Assembly: GCF_003260015.1 (NCBI RefSeq)
Contig: NZ_QCXS01000003.1
Coordinates: 1-64,000 of the forward strand
Reading direction: 5' to 3'
DNA from: Nakamurella deserti
GTDB lineage: Bacteria > Actinomycetota > Actinomycetes > Mycobacteriales > Nakamurellaceae
DNA: 64,000 nucleotides
The notes beneath the pieces were generated by a model. The model ran no database searches and had not been told where the DNA came from. It saw nothing but the letters and a program-made list of their open reading frames with translations. Shown in pieces: positions 40,302 through 53,570 of this stretch. The position numbers were made by a program, and so were the translations under genes. Position 1 is the stretch's first letter. Each line of letters opens with the position of its first letter.

Positions 40302-40423
40302 GCGAGCCACCCTAGCGACCGGGAATGGCACCGGCCGCGGCGCCGTTACGCTCTCGGCGGCGGAGTGCGGCGTCGCGGACCCCGCGTCGGACCGGCGACG
40401 CCCTTCACGGGGACTGGACGGGC

Positions 40424-41125
40424 ATGAACTGGTTCGAGACGGCCTTCGCGGCCCACCTCACCATCGGCGGCGCCGAGATCACCGTCCGGGAGGTCGTCGG
40501 CAACGGCTTCGGTCTCGCCTCCGCCATCGGCGGTCTGCGACGCAAGGTCTGGGCCTGGCCGGTGGGCATCGTCGGCAACCTGCTGCTGTTCACCGTGTTC
40601 CTCGGGGTGGCCTTCGGCAACCCGCAGGGCGCCACCCTCTACGGGCAGGCGGCCCGGCAGGTGTTCTTCATCGCCGCCAGCGTCTACGGCTGGCACCGCT
40701 GGCGGCAGACGCGGGCGACCTCCGGCGGGGAGGCGGTCATCCCCCGGTGGGCCACCGCCCGCGAGCGGGCCGTCTACCTGACCGCCGCCGTGGCCGGTGT
40801 GCTGGTCTGTTTCGTGACGTTCCGGTCCATCGGGGCCGGGTTCCCCGCGGCGTGGTGGTACTACCTCGCCGACTCGTGGATCTTCGTCGGGTCGGTGCTG
40901 GCGACCTACGCGATGGCCCGCGGCTGGGTCGACTTCTGGCTGTGCTGGATCGCCGTGGACCTCATCGGGGTGCCGGAGCTGCTGTACTTCCGCTTCTACC
41001 CGTCCGCGGTGCTCTACGCCGTGTACGGGGCTTTCGTCGTGTGGGGCTTCGTGGTCTGGCTGCGGATCTCGCGCCGCCCACCGCCGGTCGGACTGCACGA
41101 CCCGGCCATGACGACGCTGGCCTGA
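40424..41125 (+). CDS. PnuC-family vitamin transporter (nicotinamide riboside or riboflavin)
   Basis: A 233-residue membrane protein of the PnuC/SWEET-like class with about seven hydrophobic segments. The [20 protein letters not shown] segment, [14 protein letters not shown] near residue 90, and the [26 protein letters not shown] region are typical. PnuC proteins move nicotinamide riboside; the related RibM/PnuX group moves riboflavin and is often near rib genes, as here. The ATG at 40424 begins just before the conserved part. The substrate is undecided. Divergent from rpe. Confidence 0.85.
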   Translation: MNWFETAFAAHLTIGGAEITVREVVGNGFGLASAIGGLRRKVWAWPVGIVGNLLLFTVFLGVAFGNPQGATLYGQAARQVFFIAASVYGWHRWRQTRATSGGEAVIPRWATARERAVYLTAAVAGVLVCFVTFRSIGAGFPAAWWYYLADSWIFVGSVLATYAMARGWVDFWLCWIAVDLIGVPELLYFRFYPSAVLYAVYGAFVVWGFVVWLRISRRPPPVGLHDPAMTTLA

Positions 41126-41171
41126 TCCGGCGCCGGCGGCGACCGGCGCCCGCCGCGAGCGGCCCGGCCCG

Positions 41172-42581
41172 TCAGGCGTCGCGGCGGATCAGGGCCAGGA
41201 ACATCGCGTCGGTGCCGTGCCGGTGCGGCCACAGCTGGACCGTGGGCCCGTCGCCGAGATCCGGCACGCCGGGCAGCATCGCCCGGGCATCCAGCACCGT
41301 GACGTCGTCCCCGAGACGCCTGAGCACGCCCTCGGTCTCGGCCAGGTGCGGCGAACAGGTCACATAGCCCACCACTCCCCCCACCCGCACCAGCCGCAGC
41401 GCGCTCGCCAGCAGCTCCCCCTGCAGACTGACCAAGCCGGCCACCGCCGACGGGCTGCGACGCCAACGCGCCTCGGGTCGGCGACGCAGTGCACCGAGAC
41501 CGGTGCAGGGCGCGTCCAGCAGCACGCGATCGAACGTGCCCGGCTCGAAGCCGGGGTCGCGGCCGTCCGCGGTGCGCACGGTGACCGGCAGGCCGCGGAC
41601 GGTCTTGCGGACCAGATCGGCGCGGTGCGGTGCGGGCTCGACGGCGTCCAGGGTGCCGTCCCGCCCGGCGACGAGTGCGCCCAGCAGGCCCGCCTTGCCG
41701 CCGGGACCCGCCGCGAGATCCAGCCAGCGGCGGTCGGTGCCTTCGAGCGGCGCGTTCGCCAGGGCCACCGCGACCAGCTGCGAGCCCTCGTCCTGCACGG
41801 CCGCGCGGCCGTCCGCCACCGCGGCGATCCGGCCGGGGTCGCCCTCGTCGAGATACACCCCGTACGGCGAGTACGCGGCCGCCGTCCCGCCGGCCGCGGC
41901 CACCAGCTCGTCCCGGGTGATGCGGCCGGGCCGCGCCACCAGGTGCACCCGGGGTCGCACGTCGTCGGCCTGCAGCGCCGCGGCCAGCTCGTCGCTCCGG
42001 GGAGCGAGTGCGTCCGCGAAGGCCTGCGAGATCCAGCGCGGGTGCGCGGTCGCCACCGCCCAGTGACCGACCGGGTCCACGTCGACCGGCGGCGCGAGCA
42101 CGGCGACCCACTGGTCCTCGGACCGCTGGCCGACCTTGCGCAGGATGGCGTTGGCGAACCCGGCGGCACCGGGACGGGGACCCGACCGGACGAGATCCAC
42201 CGTGGTGCTCACGGCCGCGTGCGCCGGGATCCGGGTGCGCAGCAGCTGGTACGTGCCGAGGCGGAGGGCGTCGAGCACGGCGCCGTCCAGGTCCTCCAGC
42301 GGCCGGTCCGAGCACTCGGCGATGATGCCGTCGATCAGACCCATCGCCCGGCACGAGCCGTAGGCGAGATCGGTGGCCAGACCGGCGTCGCGGCCGCTGA
42401 GGCCGCGGGCGGCCAGGATCCTGGGCAGGGCCAGGTTGGCGTAGGCGCCGTCGGTGCGGACCGCGGACAGCAGTTCCAGCGCCGCCGCGCGCGCCTGGTC
42501 GACGGCCGGCGGCGGCGCGGTGTCCGGCCGGCGCGGAGGCCGGGTTCCGCCCCGTCGGTCGGGTCCGCTGGGTCGCGTCAT
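41172..42581 (-). CDS. rsmB: 16S rRNA m5C methyltransferase RsmB/Fmu family
   Basis: An RNA cytosine-5 methyltransferase of 469 residues. An N-terminal NusB-like domain ([22 protein letters not shown], about 30-160) is followed by the SAM-binding catalytic domain: [40 protein letters not shown] with the first catalytic Cys, and [16 protein letters not shown] with the second. It overlaps the fmt stop by four bases. A short basic, Pro-rich leader precedes the NusB domain. Confidence 0.93.
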   Translation of the reverse strand: MTRPSGPDRRGGTRPPRRPDTAPPPAVDQARAAALELLSAVRTDGAYANLALPRILAARGLSGRDAGLATDLAYGSCRAMGLIDGIIAECSDRPLEDLDGAVLDALRLGTYQLLRTRIPAHAAVSTTVDLVRSGPRPGAAGFANAILRKVGQRSEDQWVAVLAPPVDVDPVGHWAVATAHPRWISQAFADALAPRSDELAAALQADDVRPRVHLVARPGRITRDELVAAAGGTAAAYSPYGVYLDEGDPGRIAAVADGRAAVQDEGSQLVAVALANAPLEGTDRRWLDLAAGPGGKAGLLGALVAGRDGTLDAVEPAPHRADLVRKTVRGLPVTVRTADGRDPGFEPGTFDRVLLDAPCTGLGALRRRPEARWRRSPSAVAGLVSLQGELLASALRLVRVGGVVGYVTCSPHLAETEGVLRRLGDDVTVLDARAMLPGVPDLGDGPTVQLWPHRHGTDAMFLALIRRDA

Positions 42582-43579
42582 GCCTGCTCCTCGGGATGGG
42601 TGAAACGGTCTTCCGGGCCGGGGCGGACACCGCGGGCCCAGTCGGCGGCGGGCATCGGGCGCTTGCCGGGCGGTCGGACCGTGCCCAGACGCAGCGGCGT
42701 GGTCGCCGTCCCGACCAGGACCGACGTCTTGGACACGGCCAACTGGCCCGGGGCCAGTTCGCCGGCCGGTGCGCCGGACCGCTCGACCGGGCCCAGGCCC
42801 AGCCGATGGCCGCGGAAGACGGTCCAGGCGCCGGGTTCGGTGGTCAACGCCCGCACGGCCCGGTCGATCGCCACGGCCGGCGTCGTCCAGTCGATCCGCG
42901 CGTCGGCGACGGTGACCTTGCCCGCGTGACTCACGCCGCCCGGCGGCTGTGGCACCGGTTCCAGCGTGCCGTCGGCGATGCCGTCCAGGGTCCGGACGAG
43001 CAGTTCGGCGCCGCTGACGGACAGTCGTCCGAGCAGGTCGGTCGTGGTGTCGGTGGGACGGATCGGCTCGGTCACGGTGCCGAAGACCGGCCCGGTGTCC
43101 ATGCCGGCCTCGAGCCGGAAGGTGCTCGCACCGGTGATGTCATCACCGTGCCTGATCGCGGCGTACACCGGAGCCGCCCCACGCCAAGCCGGGAGCAGCG
43201 AGAAGTGCAGGTTGACCCAGCCGTGGGCCGGGACGTCGAGCACGGGTTGCGGCAGCAGCGCACCGTAGGCGACCACCGCGGCGGCGTCGGGCGCGAGCGC
43301 GGTGAGAGCGTCGAGCAGCTCCGGGTCACGGCCGCCGGTCGGCGTGAGGACCCGCAAATCGCGGTCGCGGGCGAGCTCCTCCACCGGACTCGGCTGCAGA
43401 GTCCGGCCGCGGCCCGTCGGCGCGGGAGGCCTGGTGACGACCGCCAGCACCTCGTGTCCGGAGTCGAGAAGGGCCCGCAGCGACACCACGGCCGGTTCGG
43501 GGGTTCCGGCGAAGACGATGCGCAGGACAGCTCCAAGGACGGGTCCCGTTCGCGGGACGTTCGACAGAAGTCTAGGCAC
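42578..43579 (-). CDS. fmt: Methionyl-tRNA formyltransferase
   Basis: Formylates initiator Met-tRNA using 10-formyl-tetrahydrofolate. The formyl-transfer domain has [17 protein letters not shown] near the N-terminus, [21 protein letters not shown] and GMDTGPVF; a C-terminal OB-like tRNA-binding domain follows. The longest reading starts at GTG 43579 (333 residues, GAGGA nine bases upstream), with 18 extra residues before the conserved LRIVFAG. A CTG at 43525 with GGAG upstream would begin exactly at the usual family start (315 residues), so the true start is uncertain. rsmB follows. Confidence 0.95.
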   Translation of the reverse strand: MPRLLSNVPRTGPVLGAVLRIVFAGTPEPAVVSLRALLDSGHEVLAVVTRPPAPTGRGRTLQPSPVEELARDRDLRVLTPTGGRDPELLDALTALAPDAAAVVAYGALLPQPVLDVPAHGWVNLHFSLLPAWRGAAPVYAAIRHGDDITGASTFRLEAGMDTGPVFGTVTEPIRPTDTTTDLLGRLSVSGAELLVRTLDGIADGTLEPVPQPPGGVSHAGKVTVADARIDWTTPAVAIDRAVRALTTEPGAWTVFRGHRLGLGPVERSGAPAGELAPGQLAVSKTSVLVGTATTPLRLGTVRPPGKRPMPAADWARGVRPGPEDRFTHPEEQA

Positions 43580-43678
43580 CGTGGCGGGTCCTCAGGATCG
43601 CCGAGGGACGGTGGGCGTCGCTGGCGGACCGGTGCGGGGGCGCGCGACTCCCTCACCGGCCGCCTCCCTGCGGCGTAT

Positions 43679-43711
43679 CGTGAAGGCACTACACAATGTA
43701 GGAGGTTCACG
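43679..43711. promoter_or_regulatory. Nested palindrome over the marR-like gene start
   Basis: Two concentric inverted repeats share the same centre (43695): CGTGAA ... TTCACG (43679-43711) and CTACA-CAA-TGTAG (43689-43701). The site overlaps the AGGAGG ribosome-binding site and abuts the ATG at 43712. MarR proteins bind such symmetric sites, so autoregulation is likely. Confidence 0.65.
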
Positions 43712-44773
43712 ATGCGGAACGCCCCGACGCCGACCGAGGCGCTGGACCGGGTGCTCGAACTCGTCGTCGTGTTCGACGACGACATGACCCGCGGGCTCGC
43801 CGCGGTCGGCCTCACCGTGCCCAGAGCCCATCTGCTGTGGGTGCTGCAGGCCGAAGGGCCCCGGACCCAGCAGGCACTGGCGGCCCGCATGGGTGTGACC
43901 CCACGCAACATCACCGGTCTCGTCGACGGTCTGGTGGCGACCGGGTTCGTCGAACGGGCCCCGCACCCCACCGATCGGCGCGCGGTGTCGGTGCGGCTGA
44001 CCCCGCACGGCGAGACGGTCGCCGAGGGGCTCGTCACCGGCCGGCAGGAGCTGAGCCGCACCCTCTTCGGTGACATCGACGACGACCGGTTGGCCGCCTT
44101 CCTGGACGTCAGCGAGGCGGTGCTGGAGCGGTTGGCCGCGGCATCCGCGACGACGGACGCGGGGGCGGGGCCGGCCGCGGCGGCAGGGACGGCCGCGGCG
44201 GCAGGGACGGCCGCGGCGGCAGGGACGGCCGCGGCGGCAGGGACGGCCGCGGCGGCAGGGACGGCCGCGGCGGCAGGGACGGATGGGTCGACAGGGACGG
44301 ATGGGTCGACAGGGTCGACCGGGACGCCGCAGTCGGCCGGGACAGCCCGCTCGGCCGGGACAGGCGGGACGGCGAAGTCGGCCGGATCGGCACGCTCGGC
44401 CGGGACAGCCCGCTCGACCGGACCGGCCCGCCCGGCCGGGACAGCCCGCTCGACCGGGACAGGCGGGACGGCGAAGTCGGCCGGACCGGCACGCTCGACC
44501 GGACCGGCCCGCTCGACCGGGACAGCCCGCTCGACCGGACCGGCCCGCCCGGCCGGGACAGCCCGCTCGGCTGGGACAGGCGGGACCGCAGAGTCGGCCG
44601 GATCGGCACGCTCGACCGGACCGGCCCGCTCGACCGGATCGGCACGTCCCGCCCGTTCGGGCGATGCCGGTCCGGTCGCCGGAGGTGCGCCGGTCGCCGG
44701 GAGCACGCCCCCTCCTCCGGTGGGGGACGGCGGCCGACTCGAGGGTGCCGCATCACCCGAGGTGCGGCGGTGA
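43712..44773 (+). CDS. MarR family regulator with long repeat-encoded tail
   Basis: The first roughly 145 residues form a MarR winged-helix dimer: an N-terminal helix (TEALDRVLELVVVFDDDM), HTH with GPRTQQALAARMGVTPRNITGLVDGL, and a wing with ERAPHPTDRRAVSVRLTPHG. The remaining roughly 205 residues are low-complexity: six exact AAAAGT copies, then DGSTGT and SAGTARSTGPARP-type repeats. MarR proteins are normally about 150 residues, so the tail is unusual. ATG 43712 follows AGGAGG. A membrane protein gene overlaps the stop. The regulated target may be that gene. Confidence 0.88.
   Translation: MRNAPTPTEALDRVLELVVVFDDDMTRGLAAVGLTVPRAHLLWVLQAEGPRTQQALAARMGVTPRNITGLVDGLVATGFVERAPHPTDRRAVSVRLTPHGETVAEGLVTGRQELSRTLFGDIDDDRLAAFLDVSEAVLERLAAASATTDAGAGPAAAAGTAAAAGTAAAAGTAAAAGTAAAAGTAAAAGTDGSTGTDGSTGSTGTPQSAGTARSAGTGGTAKSAGSARSAGTARSTGPARPAGTARSTGTGGTAKSAGPARSTGPARSTGTARSTGPARPAGTARSAGTGGTAESAGSARSTGPARSTGSARPARSGDAGPVAGGAPVAGSTPPPPVGDGGRLEGAASPEVRR
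44173..44280 (+). repeat. Six perfect 18-bp tandem repeats inside the marR-like gene
   Basis: The unit GGCCGCGGCGGCAGGGAC occurs six times without a mismatch and encodes AAAAGT hexapeptides in frame. Copy number changes would keep the frame. Downstream (44281-44660) lie less regular repeats encoding SAGTARSTGPARP-like peptides. Confidence 0.92.
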
Positions 44774-45423
44774 ACGCCGCGCTCCGACTTCCCGGTCAGG
44801 CGTTCCGGCTGGCGGTGCGCGTCGTGCGACTCGAGGTGAACATCTGGGTCAGCCTGTACCGCTGGGTGTTCCGGCGTCCGGCACGGATCGCTCCCGGCAC
44901 CGTCACCTTCGGGTACGGGGCCGCCGCCGCCCCGCTGTTCTGGGTGTTCATCGGCATCTCCGCGGTCGAGATCCCCATCCTGGATCTCCTGCTGCCCACG
45001 CTGACCTGGCGTCTCGTCGGCCTCGGGTTGGGCCTGTGGGGGCTGCTGTGGATGCTCGGCCTGCTGGCGTCGATGTACGTCTGTCCGCATCTCGTCGGGC
45101 CGGACGGTATCCGCATCCGCTCCGGGTTCTCCGTCGATCACGTCATCGGCTGGGACGAGGTCGCCGAGGTCCGGGTGCACCGGGAGAAGCTGCCGGGCAA
45201 CCGCACGCTGCAGCTGACCGACGCCCCCGAGGGTGCGGCCCTGCACGTGACCGTCTCCTCCGAGACCACCGTGCAGATCGTGCTGGCCACCCCCCGCACC
45301 GTGAGAGTGCCCAAGGCCGGCCCGACGGCGATCCACGTCATCTGCGCGTGGACCGACGACCCGGCTGGTTTCCTGACCGCCACCCGGGAGAACCTGCTCC
45401 GGGCCGGCGCCGAGATCGACTGA
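44770..45423 (+). CDS. Conserved membrane protein of unknown function
   Basis: A 217-residue protein with an amphipathic N-terminus, two or three transmembrane helices (about 55-110) and a soluble C-terminal part (GPDGIRIRSGFSVDHVIGWDEVAEVRVHREKLPG) that looks like a bacterial PH-type domain. This recalls the other PH-domain membrane protein at 32559, although I cannot show homology. The GTG start overlaps the marR-like stop (GTGA), so the two are co-translated; the regulator may control this gene. Confidence 0.78.
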   Translation: MNAALRLPGQAFRLAVRVVRLEVNIWVSLYRWVFRRPARIAPGTVTFGYGAAAAPLFWVFIGISAVEIPILDLLLPTLTWRLVGLGLGLWGLLWMLGLLASMYVCPHLVGPDGIRIRSGFSVDHVIGWDEVAEVRVHREKLPGNRTLQLTDAPEGAALHVTVSSETTVQIVLATPRTVRVPKAGPTAIHVICAWTDDPAGFLTATRENLLRAGAEID

Positions 45424-45523
45424 GGTCAGCCGCTCGCGGGCACCTCGTCCGTCCCAGCGGCACCCGCCCGCTCGGGCGTGGTGCACATCCGTCGGGAAGC
45501 GCTGCCCCGACAGGCGGGACGGC

Positions 45524-45551
45524 GACGTCGGCGGCCGCAGCGGCCGACGTC
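45524..45551. terminator. Inverted repeat between convergent genes
   Basis: Nine-base arms GACGTCGGC / GCCGACGTC with a ten-base loop lie between the stop of the membrane protein (+) and the stop of ligA (-). No U-run is present. It may serve both genes. Confidence 0.4.
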
Positions 45552-45562
45552 TTCCGCGACGC

Positions 45563-49008
<3,446 letters not shown>

Positions 49009-49057
49009 CGGGAATGCCTCCTGGAGGGGATATCTCGGTCCGGACGGGGCGGACGTC

Positions 49058-50131
49058 TCAGCGGTGGGCGTCGATCGGGTGGTCGTCGAGCCCGTCCGCG
49101 CCGGCGCCCTCGGCGAGCAGCCGGGCGACCTCGCGGGCGGACCGCAGCACCTGCACCGCGGTGCCCCCCGGGACGGCGTCCAGGCCGCCGGCCGGCGTGG
49201 GCACGATCAGCGAGGCGAGGGTGGCGTCGGGGAAGCCCAGGGCACGCAGGGGTTCGGTGATCGGCCGGGCACGCTCGGCGAGCGGCACCGCCGGGCCGTT
49301 CGCGGGTGCGGCGGGCGGGATGACACCGGCCAGCAGCACGGTGCCGGCGTTGAGCGCCTCCCCGACCGGGTCGAGCTCCGCCGCGGTGCGGCCGAGGGAC
49401 GTGAAGTCCACCCGGACGGCGTCGAAGCCGACGGCGCCGAGCAGCGACCACGGCGGCGGCCGGCGGCCGGCGTCCAACGCCGTGCGTACCCCGGGAACCG
49501 CCGCCAGCACCGCGCGGAGACCGTCACGGACGACCGCCTCCTCGACGGCCCGGACGGTGCTCAGACCACTGGCGGTCGGCAGCGCCCCGGCGAGCACCGC
49601 CGGCAGCAGCCGCTCCTCGAGCTGGACGACGAGGCCGGCGTGCGGCAGCCGCCGGCGGACCTCGGCGACGTGCTGCGCGAGCCCCTCGGCGAGGGACGCG
49701 ACGAGATCGTCCATCGCACCCGCGTCGGTGAGCATCCGGTTTCCGGCCGAGGTCTCCAGCTCGGCACCGAGGGTCCAGGGCCCGCAGACCTGCAGCTTGA
49801 CCGTCCCGGCGGCCGACGCGAGCTCCTCCAGGGTGTCCAGATCCCGGTCGAGCAGGTCCCGCCCGCGGCGGACGTCACGGGACGGCCGGCGCGAGACCCG
49901 CCATCCGGACGGGACCACGTCGGCCCAGATGTCGACGAGCAGCGCGATGGAGCGGCCCACCGGGTCCGCGCCCACACCCCGGGCGGGAAGCACGGGCAGG
50001 AACGGCAGCTCCGGGACCTCCCCGACGATGACCCGCAGGCTCTCGGCGACGTCGTGACCGGGCATCGCCCCCAGACCGGTCGCGGCGGCCGCGGGCCAGG
50101 CCGGCGGCGGAGGCGTCTCGGCGGTGGTCAC
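49058..50131 (-). CDS. MetE-like (cobalamin-independent methionine synthase family) protein
   Basis: A 357-residue protein resembling the C-terminal barrel of MetE: it begins with ATGLGAMPGHDVAESLRVIVGEVPELPFLPVLPARG and has VKLQVCGPWTLGAEL in the middle and PNGPAVPLAERARPI near the C-terminus. It is half the length of true MetE (about 750), and the metal-binding His/Cys set of methionine synthases is not obvious, so its reaction is uncertain. Similar short proteins sit by mnmA in actinobacteria. Its GTG start overlaps the mnmA stop (TGAGTG). Confidence 0.8.
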   Translation of the reverse strand: MTTAETPPPPAWPAAAATGLGAMPGHDVAESLRVIVGEVPELPFLPVLPARGVGADPVGRSIALLVDIWADVVPSGWRVSRRPSRDVRRGRDLLDRDLDTLEELASAAGTVKLQVCGPWTLGAELETSAGNRMLTDAGAMDDLVASLAEGLAQHVAEVRRRLPHAGLVVQLEERLLPAVLAGALPTASGLSTVRAVEEAVVRDGLRAVLAAVPGVRTALDAGRRPPPWSLLGAVGFDAVRVDFTSLGRTAAELDPVGEALNAGTVLLAGVIPPAAPANGPAVPLAERARPITEPLRALGFPDATLASLIVPTPAGGLDAVPGGTAVQVLRSAREVARLLAEGAGADGLDDHPIDAHR

Positions 50132-51217
50132 TCAGCCCGCCCGCACGATGGTGGCCGACGCGCGGACGCGCTCGTTGGCGGGGTCGTAGAGCACCACGGT
50201 CTGCCCGGGGGCGATGCCGCGCAGCGGCTCGTCCAGCGTGATCCGCAACCGCCCGTCGACCAGATCGGCACTGGCGGCGGCGGTCCCGCCGTGGGCCCGG
50301 ACCTGGATGACCGTGCGCATCGGGAACTCCTGCCCGCCTGCCGTCGGGAACACCGGCTCCGCGGTGCTGATCACCGACACCGACAACCGCTCGGCGGCGC
50401 CGACCGTCACCGTGCCACTGACCGGCTCGATGTCGAGCACGTAGCGGGGGCGGCCGTCGGTCGCGGGGCGGCCGAGGTTGAGGCCCTTGCGCTGGCCGAT
50501 GGTGTAGCCGTACGTCCCGTCGTGTGCGGCCAGCACCTCGCCGGTCTCGGCGTCGACCACCGCACCGGGCCGGCTGCCCAGCTTCTCGGTCAGGTAGCCG
50601 CGGGTGTCGCCGTCGGGGATGAAGCAGATGTCGTACGAGTCGGGCTTGGCCGCGACCGAGAACCCGCGCCGCGCCGCCTCCGCCCGGACCCACTCCTTGG
50701 TGTGGCCGCCCAGCGGGAACATGCTGTGCGCCAGCTGTTCGCGGGTCAGCACCGCCAGCACGTACGACTGGTCCTTGGCCTCGTCGACCGATCGCCGCAG
50801 CTCGCCGTCGACCAGCCGGACGTGGTGGCCGGTGACCACCGCGTCGAAGCCCAGGGCGATGGCCCGGTCCAGCAGCGCGGCGAACTTGATCTTCTCGTTG
50901 CACCGCAGGCACGGGTTGGGCGTGCGGCCGGCCGCGTACTCGGACAGGAAATCGGCGACGACGTCCTCGACGAACTCGGCCGAGAAGTCCCACACGTAGT
51001 ACGGGATGCCCAGCAGGTCGCAGACCCGGCGGGCGTCCATCGCGTCCTCGATGGTGCAGCAGCCCCGGGACCCGGTCCGCAGGGTGCCGGGCTGCCGGGA
51101 CAGCGCCATGTGCACGCCGGTCACGTCGTGGCCGGCCTCCACGGCGAGCGCCGCGGCGACCGCGGAGTCGACCCCGCCGCTCATCGCCGCGAGGACGCGC
51201 AGCCGCGGCTCAGGCAT
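50132..51217 (-). CDS. mnmA: tRNA-specific 2-thiouridylase
   Basis: Introduces the 2-thio group at wobble uridine of tRNAs, using sulfur from a cysteine desulfurase. The 361-residue protein has the PP-loop [21 protein letters not shown], a first catalytic Cys in [17 protein letters not shown] and the second in [16 protein letters not shown]. It overlaps the preceding cysteine desulfurase gene by eight bases, which fits a sulfur-transfer pair. Confidence 0.96.
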   Translation of the reverse strand: MPEPRLRVLAAMSGGVDSAVAAALAVEAGHDVTGVHMALSRQPGTLRTGSRGCCTIEDAMDARRVCDLLGIPYYVWDFSAEFVEDVVADFLSEYAAGRTPNPCLRCNEKIKFAALLDRAIALGFDAVVTGHHVRLVDGELRRSVDEAKDQSYVLAVLTREQLAHSMFPLGGHTKEWVRAEAARRGFSVAAKPDSYDICFIPDGDTRGYLTEKLGSRPGAVVDAETGEVLAAHDGTYGYTIGQRKGLNLGRPATDGRPRYVLDIEPVSGTVTVGAAERLSVSVISTAEPVFPTAGGQEFPMRTVIQVRAHGGTAAASADLVDGRLRITLDEPLRGIAPGQTVVLYDPANERVRASATIVRAG

Positions 51218-52427
51218 CCGAGGTCACCACCCGGCGACGGGACGCCTGCCAGGCCCGGCGGGCCCGTTCGACGACCGGGCCGATGGCGGCGACCACCGCA
51301 TCCACGTCCGCCGGGGTGGAGGTGTGACCGAAGGAGAACCGCAGGGCGCCCACCGCTTCGGCCTCCGGAACCCCCATGGCGAGCAGGACGTGGGACGGAC
51401 GGGCGACGCCGGCGGTGCAGGCCGAGCCGGTGGAGCACTCGATGCCCTGGGCGTCCAGCAGCATCAGCAGCGAGTCGCCCTCGCAGTCGGGGAAGCGCAG
51501 ATGGGCGTTGCCGGGCAACCGGCTGGGCCCGCCGTCGACGTGCGACTGTCCGGGATCGCCGGCCAGCACCACGTCCGGCACCACGCCGCGGACCCCGGCG
51601 ATCAGGGCGTCGCGCAGCGCGGCGAGCTGCGGCTGACGCCGGTCCAGGGACCCGACGGCGTCCTGCACCGCCACGGCGAACCCGACGATCCCGGCCACGT
51701 CCAAGGTCCCGGACCGCACACCGCGTTCCTGCCCACCGCCGAAGAGGATGGGGTCGACGGTCGCGTCGCGGCGGAGCAGCAACGCCCCCACGCCGGTCGG
51801 GCCGCCCAGCTTGTGAGCGGTCAGCGTCAGGGCGTCGGCCCCGGACGCCCCGAAGTCCACGGCGAGTTGTCCGACGGCCTGCACGGCGTCGGTGTGCAGC
51901 GGGATCCCGCGGGCGTGGGCGACCTGGACGAGCTCGCGGACCGGGTTGACCGTGCCCACCTCGTTGTTGGCCCACATGACGGTGACCAGCGCGACGTCGT
52001 CCGGGTTCTCCGCGATGGCGGCCGACAGGGTGTCGGCGTGCACCCGGCCGTAGTCGTCCACCTCGAGCCAGTCGACGGTGGCGCCCTCGTCGGCCTCGAG
52101 ATGCTCCAGGACGTCGAGCACCGCGTGGTGCTCCGTCGGGCTGGCCAGGATGCGGACGCGGGCGGCGTCCACCCGCCGCCGGGCGCGGTACAGCCCGGCG
52201 ATGGCCAGGTTGTCGGACTCGGTGCCGCCGGAAGTGAAGATCACCTCACTGGGCCGGGCACCGAGCGCGGCGGCGATCGTCTCGCGTGCCTCCTCGACGC
52301 GGCGGCGGGCGGCGCGGCCCGCGGAGTGCAGCGAGGAGGCGTTCCCCGTGTGGGCGAACGCCTGGGTCATCGCCCTGACCACGGCCGGAAGGACCGGGGT
52401 GGTGGCGGCATGATCGAGATACACCAT
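51210..52427 (-). CDS. Cysteine desulfurase (IscS/NifS family)
   Basis: A PLP enzyme that takes sulfur from cysteine. The 405-residue protein starts with [12 protein letters not shown], has the GTESDNLAI loop, PLP-binding K206 in [13 protein letters not shown], and the nucleophilic C337 in [12 protein letters not shown]. The ATG at 52427 gives the family N-terminus; a TTG just before is an alternative. It is followed by mnmA with an overlap and likely supplies its sulfur. A strong hairpin separates it from etfA. Confidence 0.95.
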   Translation of the reverse strand: MVYLDHAATTPVLPAVVRAMTQAFAHTGNASSLHSAGRAARRRVEEARETIAAALGARPSEVIFTSGGTESDNLAIAGLYRARRRVDAARVRILASPTEHHAVLDVLEHLEADEGATVDWLEVDDYGRVHADTLSAAIAENPDDVALVTVMWANNEVGTVNPVRELVQVAHARGIPLHTDAVQAVGQLAVDFGASGADALTLTAHKLGGPTGVGALLLRRDATVDPILFGGGQERGVRSGTLDVAGIVGFAVAVQDAVGSLDRRQPQLAALRDALIAGVRGVVPDVVLAGDPGQSHVDGGPSRLPGNAHLRFPDCEGDSLLMLLDAQGIECSTGSACTAGVARPSHVLLAMGVPEAEAVGALRFSFGHTSTPADVDAVVAAIGPVVERARRAWQASRRRVVTSDA

Positions 52428-52531
52428 CAATCGACCAGGGTAACCGCGCGGGCGGCGGGCCCTCGACGGTCGCCGGTCGGAACGGACGGCGGCCCCTCGA
52501 AGAACGGCACCGACGCCGTCCGGAGACGACG

Positions 52532-52563
52532 GAGCCCGGCCCACCGGGTGGTGGACCGGGCTC
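52532..52563 (-). terminator. Strong hairpin after etfA
   Basis: Fourteen-base arms GAGCCCGGCCCACC / GGTGGACCGGGCTC pair with a single mismatch around a four-base loop. It lies 14 bases beyond the etfA stop, between etfA and the cysteine desulfurase gene (both minus). It likely ends the etfBA transcript. There is no U-run. Confidence 0.6.
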
Positions 52564-52576
52564 GAACCCCGGAGGG

Positions 52577-53536
52577 TCAGCTCTTTCGGGCCTTGACGGC
52601 CTCGGCCAGCTGGGGCGCCACGGTGAACAGGTCACCCACGATGCCGAGGTCGGTGATCTCGAAGATGGGGGCGTCGGCGTCCTTGTTGACCGCGATGATC
52701 GTCTTCGACGTCTGCATCCCGGCCCGGTGCTGGATCGCGCCGGAGATGCCGAGGCCGATGTAGAGCTGGGGGGCCACCGAGGTACCGGTCTGGCCCACCT
52801 GGAACTGGTGCGGGTAGTACCCGGAGTCGACCGCGGCCCGGGACGCCCCGACGGCACCGCCGAGCGCGTCGGCCAGGTCCTCCACGACGGCGAAGTTCTC
52901 GGCGGAACCGACGCCGCGGCCGCCGGAGACGACCACCGAGGCGGCCGCGAGGTCCGGACGGTCGCCGACGGGCTCCGTCTCGGTCTGCAGTATCCGGGTC
53001 GCGGTGGCGGTGTCGAAGGTCAGCGGCACCTCCGTCAGGGTGCCGGCGCCGGGGGTGGCCTGCGGGTCGGGCAGCGAGTTCGGCCGGATGGTGATGACCG
53101 GGATACCCGCCGCCGCCCTGGCGTGCACGGTGTAGCTGCCGCCGTAGACGGAGTGCGTGACGGTGCCGTCCGCGGCCAGGTCGACGACGTCGGACAGCAG
53201 CGCGCCGTCCAGGCGCACGGCGAGCCGACCGGCCGTCTCGCGACCGTCCACGGTCAGCGGCAACAGCACGGCCGCGGGCTGCACGGACGCCGCGACCGTG
53301 GCGAGCGCCGTGACCTGCGGGGTGATCAGGTAGTGCGGGGCGTCGTCGGACTCGGCGGCGTAGACGGTCTGCGCCCCCCAGCCGGCGAGCTGCTCACGGT
53401 GCGCCGCCGCGGTGCCGGGGGCACCCACGACCACGGCCGCGGGGGTGCCGAGACGGGCCGCGAAGGCCAGCATCTCGGCGTTCACGGGGCGGAGCTGACC
53501 GTCGACGATGTCGACGAGGACCAGGACTTCGGACAT
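52577..53536 (-). CDS. etfA: Electron transfer flavoprotein alpha subunit
   Basis: FAD-binding half of the electron transfer flavoprotein, which takes electrons from acyl-CoA dehydrogenases to the quinone pool. The 319 residues show the N-terminal domain ([20 protein letters not shown]) and the C-terminal FAD domain with [36 protein letters not shown] and [15 protein letters not shown]. It follows etfB by 34 bases. The family works as a heterodimer. Confidence 0.96.
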   Translation of the reverse strand: MSEVLVLVDIVDGQLRPVNAEMLAFAARLGTPAAVVVGAPGTAAAHREQLAGWGAQTVYAAESDDAPHYLITPQVTALATVAASVQPAAVLLPLTVDGRETAGRLAVRLDGALLSDVVDLAADGTVTHSVYGGSYTVHARAAAGIPVITIRPNSLPDPQATPGAGTLTEVPLTFDTATATRILQTETEPVGDRPDLAAASVVVSGGRGVGSAENFAVVEDLADALGGAVGASRAAVDSGYYPHQFQVGQTGTSVAPQLYIGLGISGAIQHRAGMQTSKTIIAVNKDADAPIFEITDLGIVGDLFTVAPQLAEAVKARKS

Positions 53537-53570
53537 GGGAAAGCCTTTCGAGGATTCGGGAGCCGGCCGG

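Noticed and set aside
52556-52572. tRNA T-arm-like sequence CCGGGCTCGAACCCCGG
   Set aside because: No acceptor, D or anticodon arm can be found around it; it overlaps the right half of the etfA terminator hairpin.
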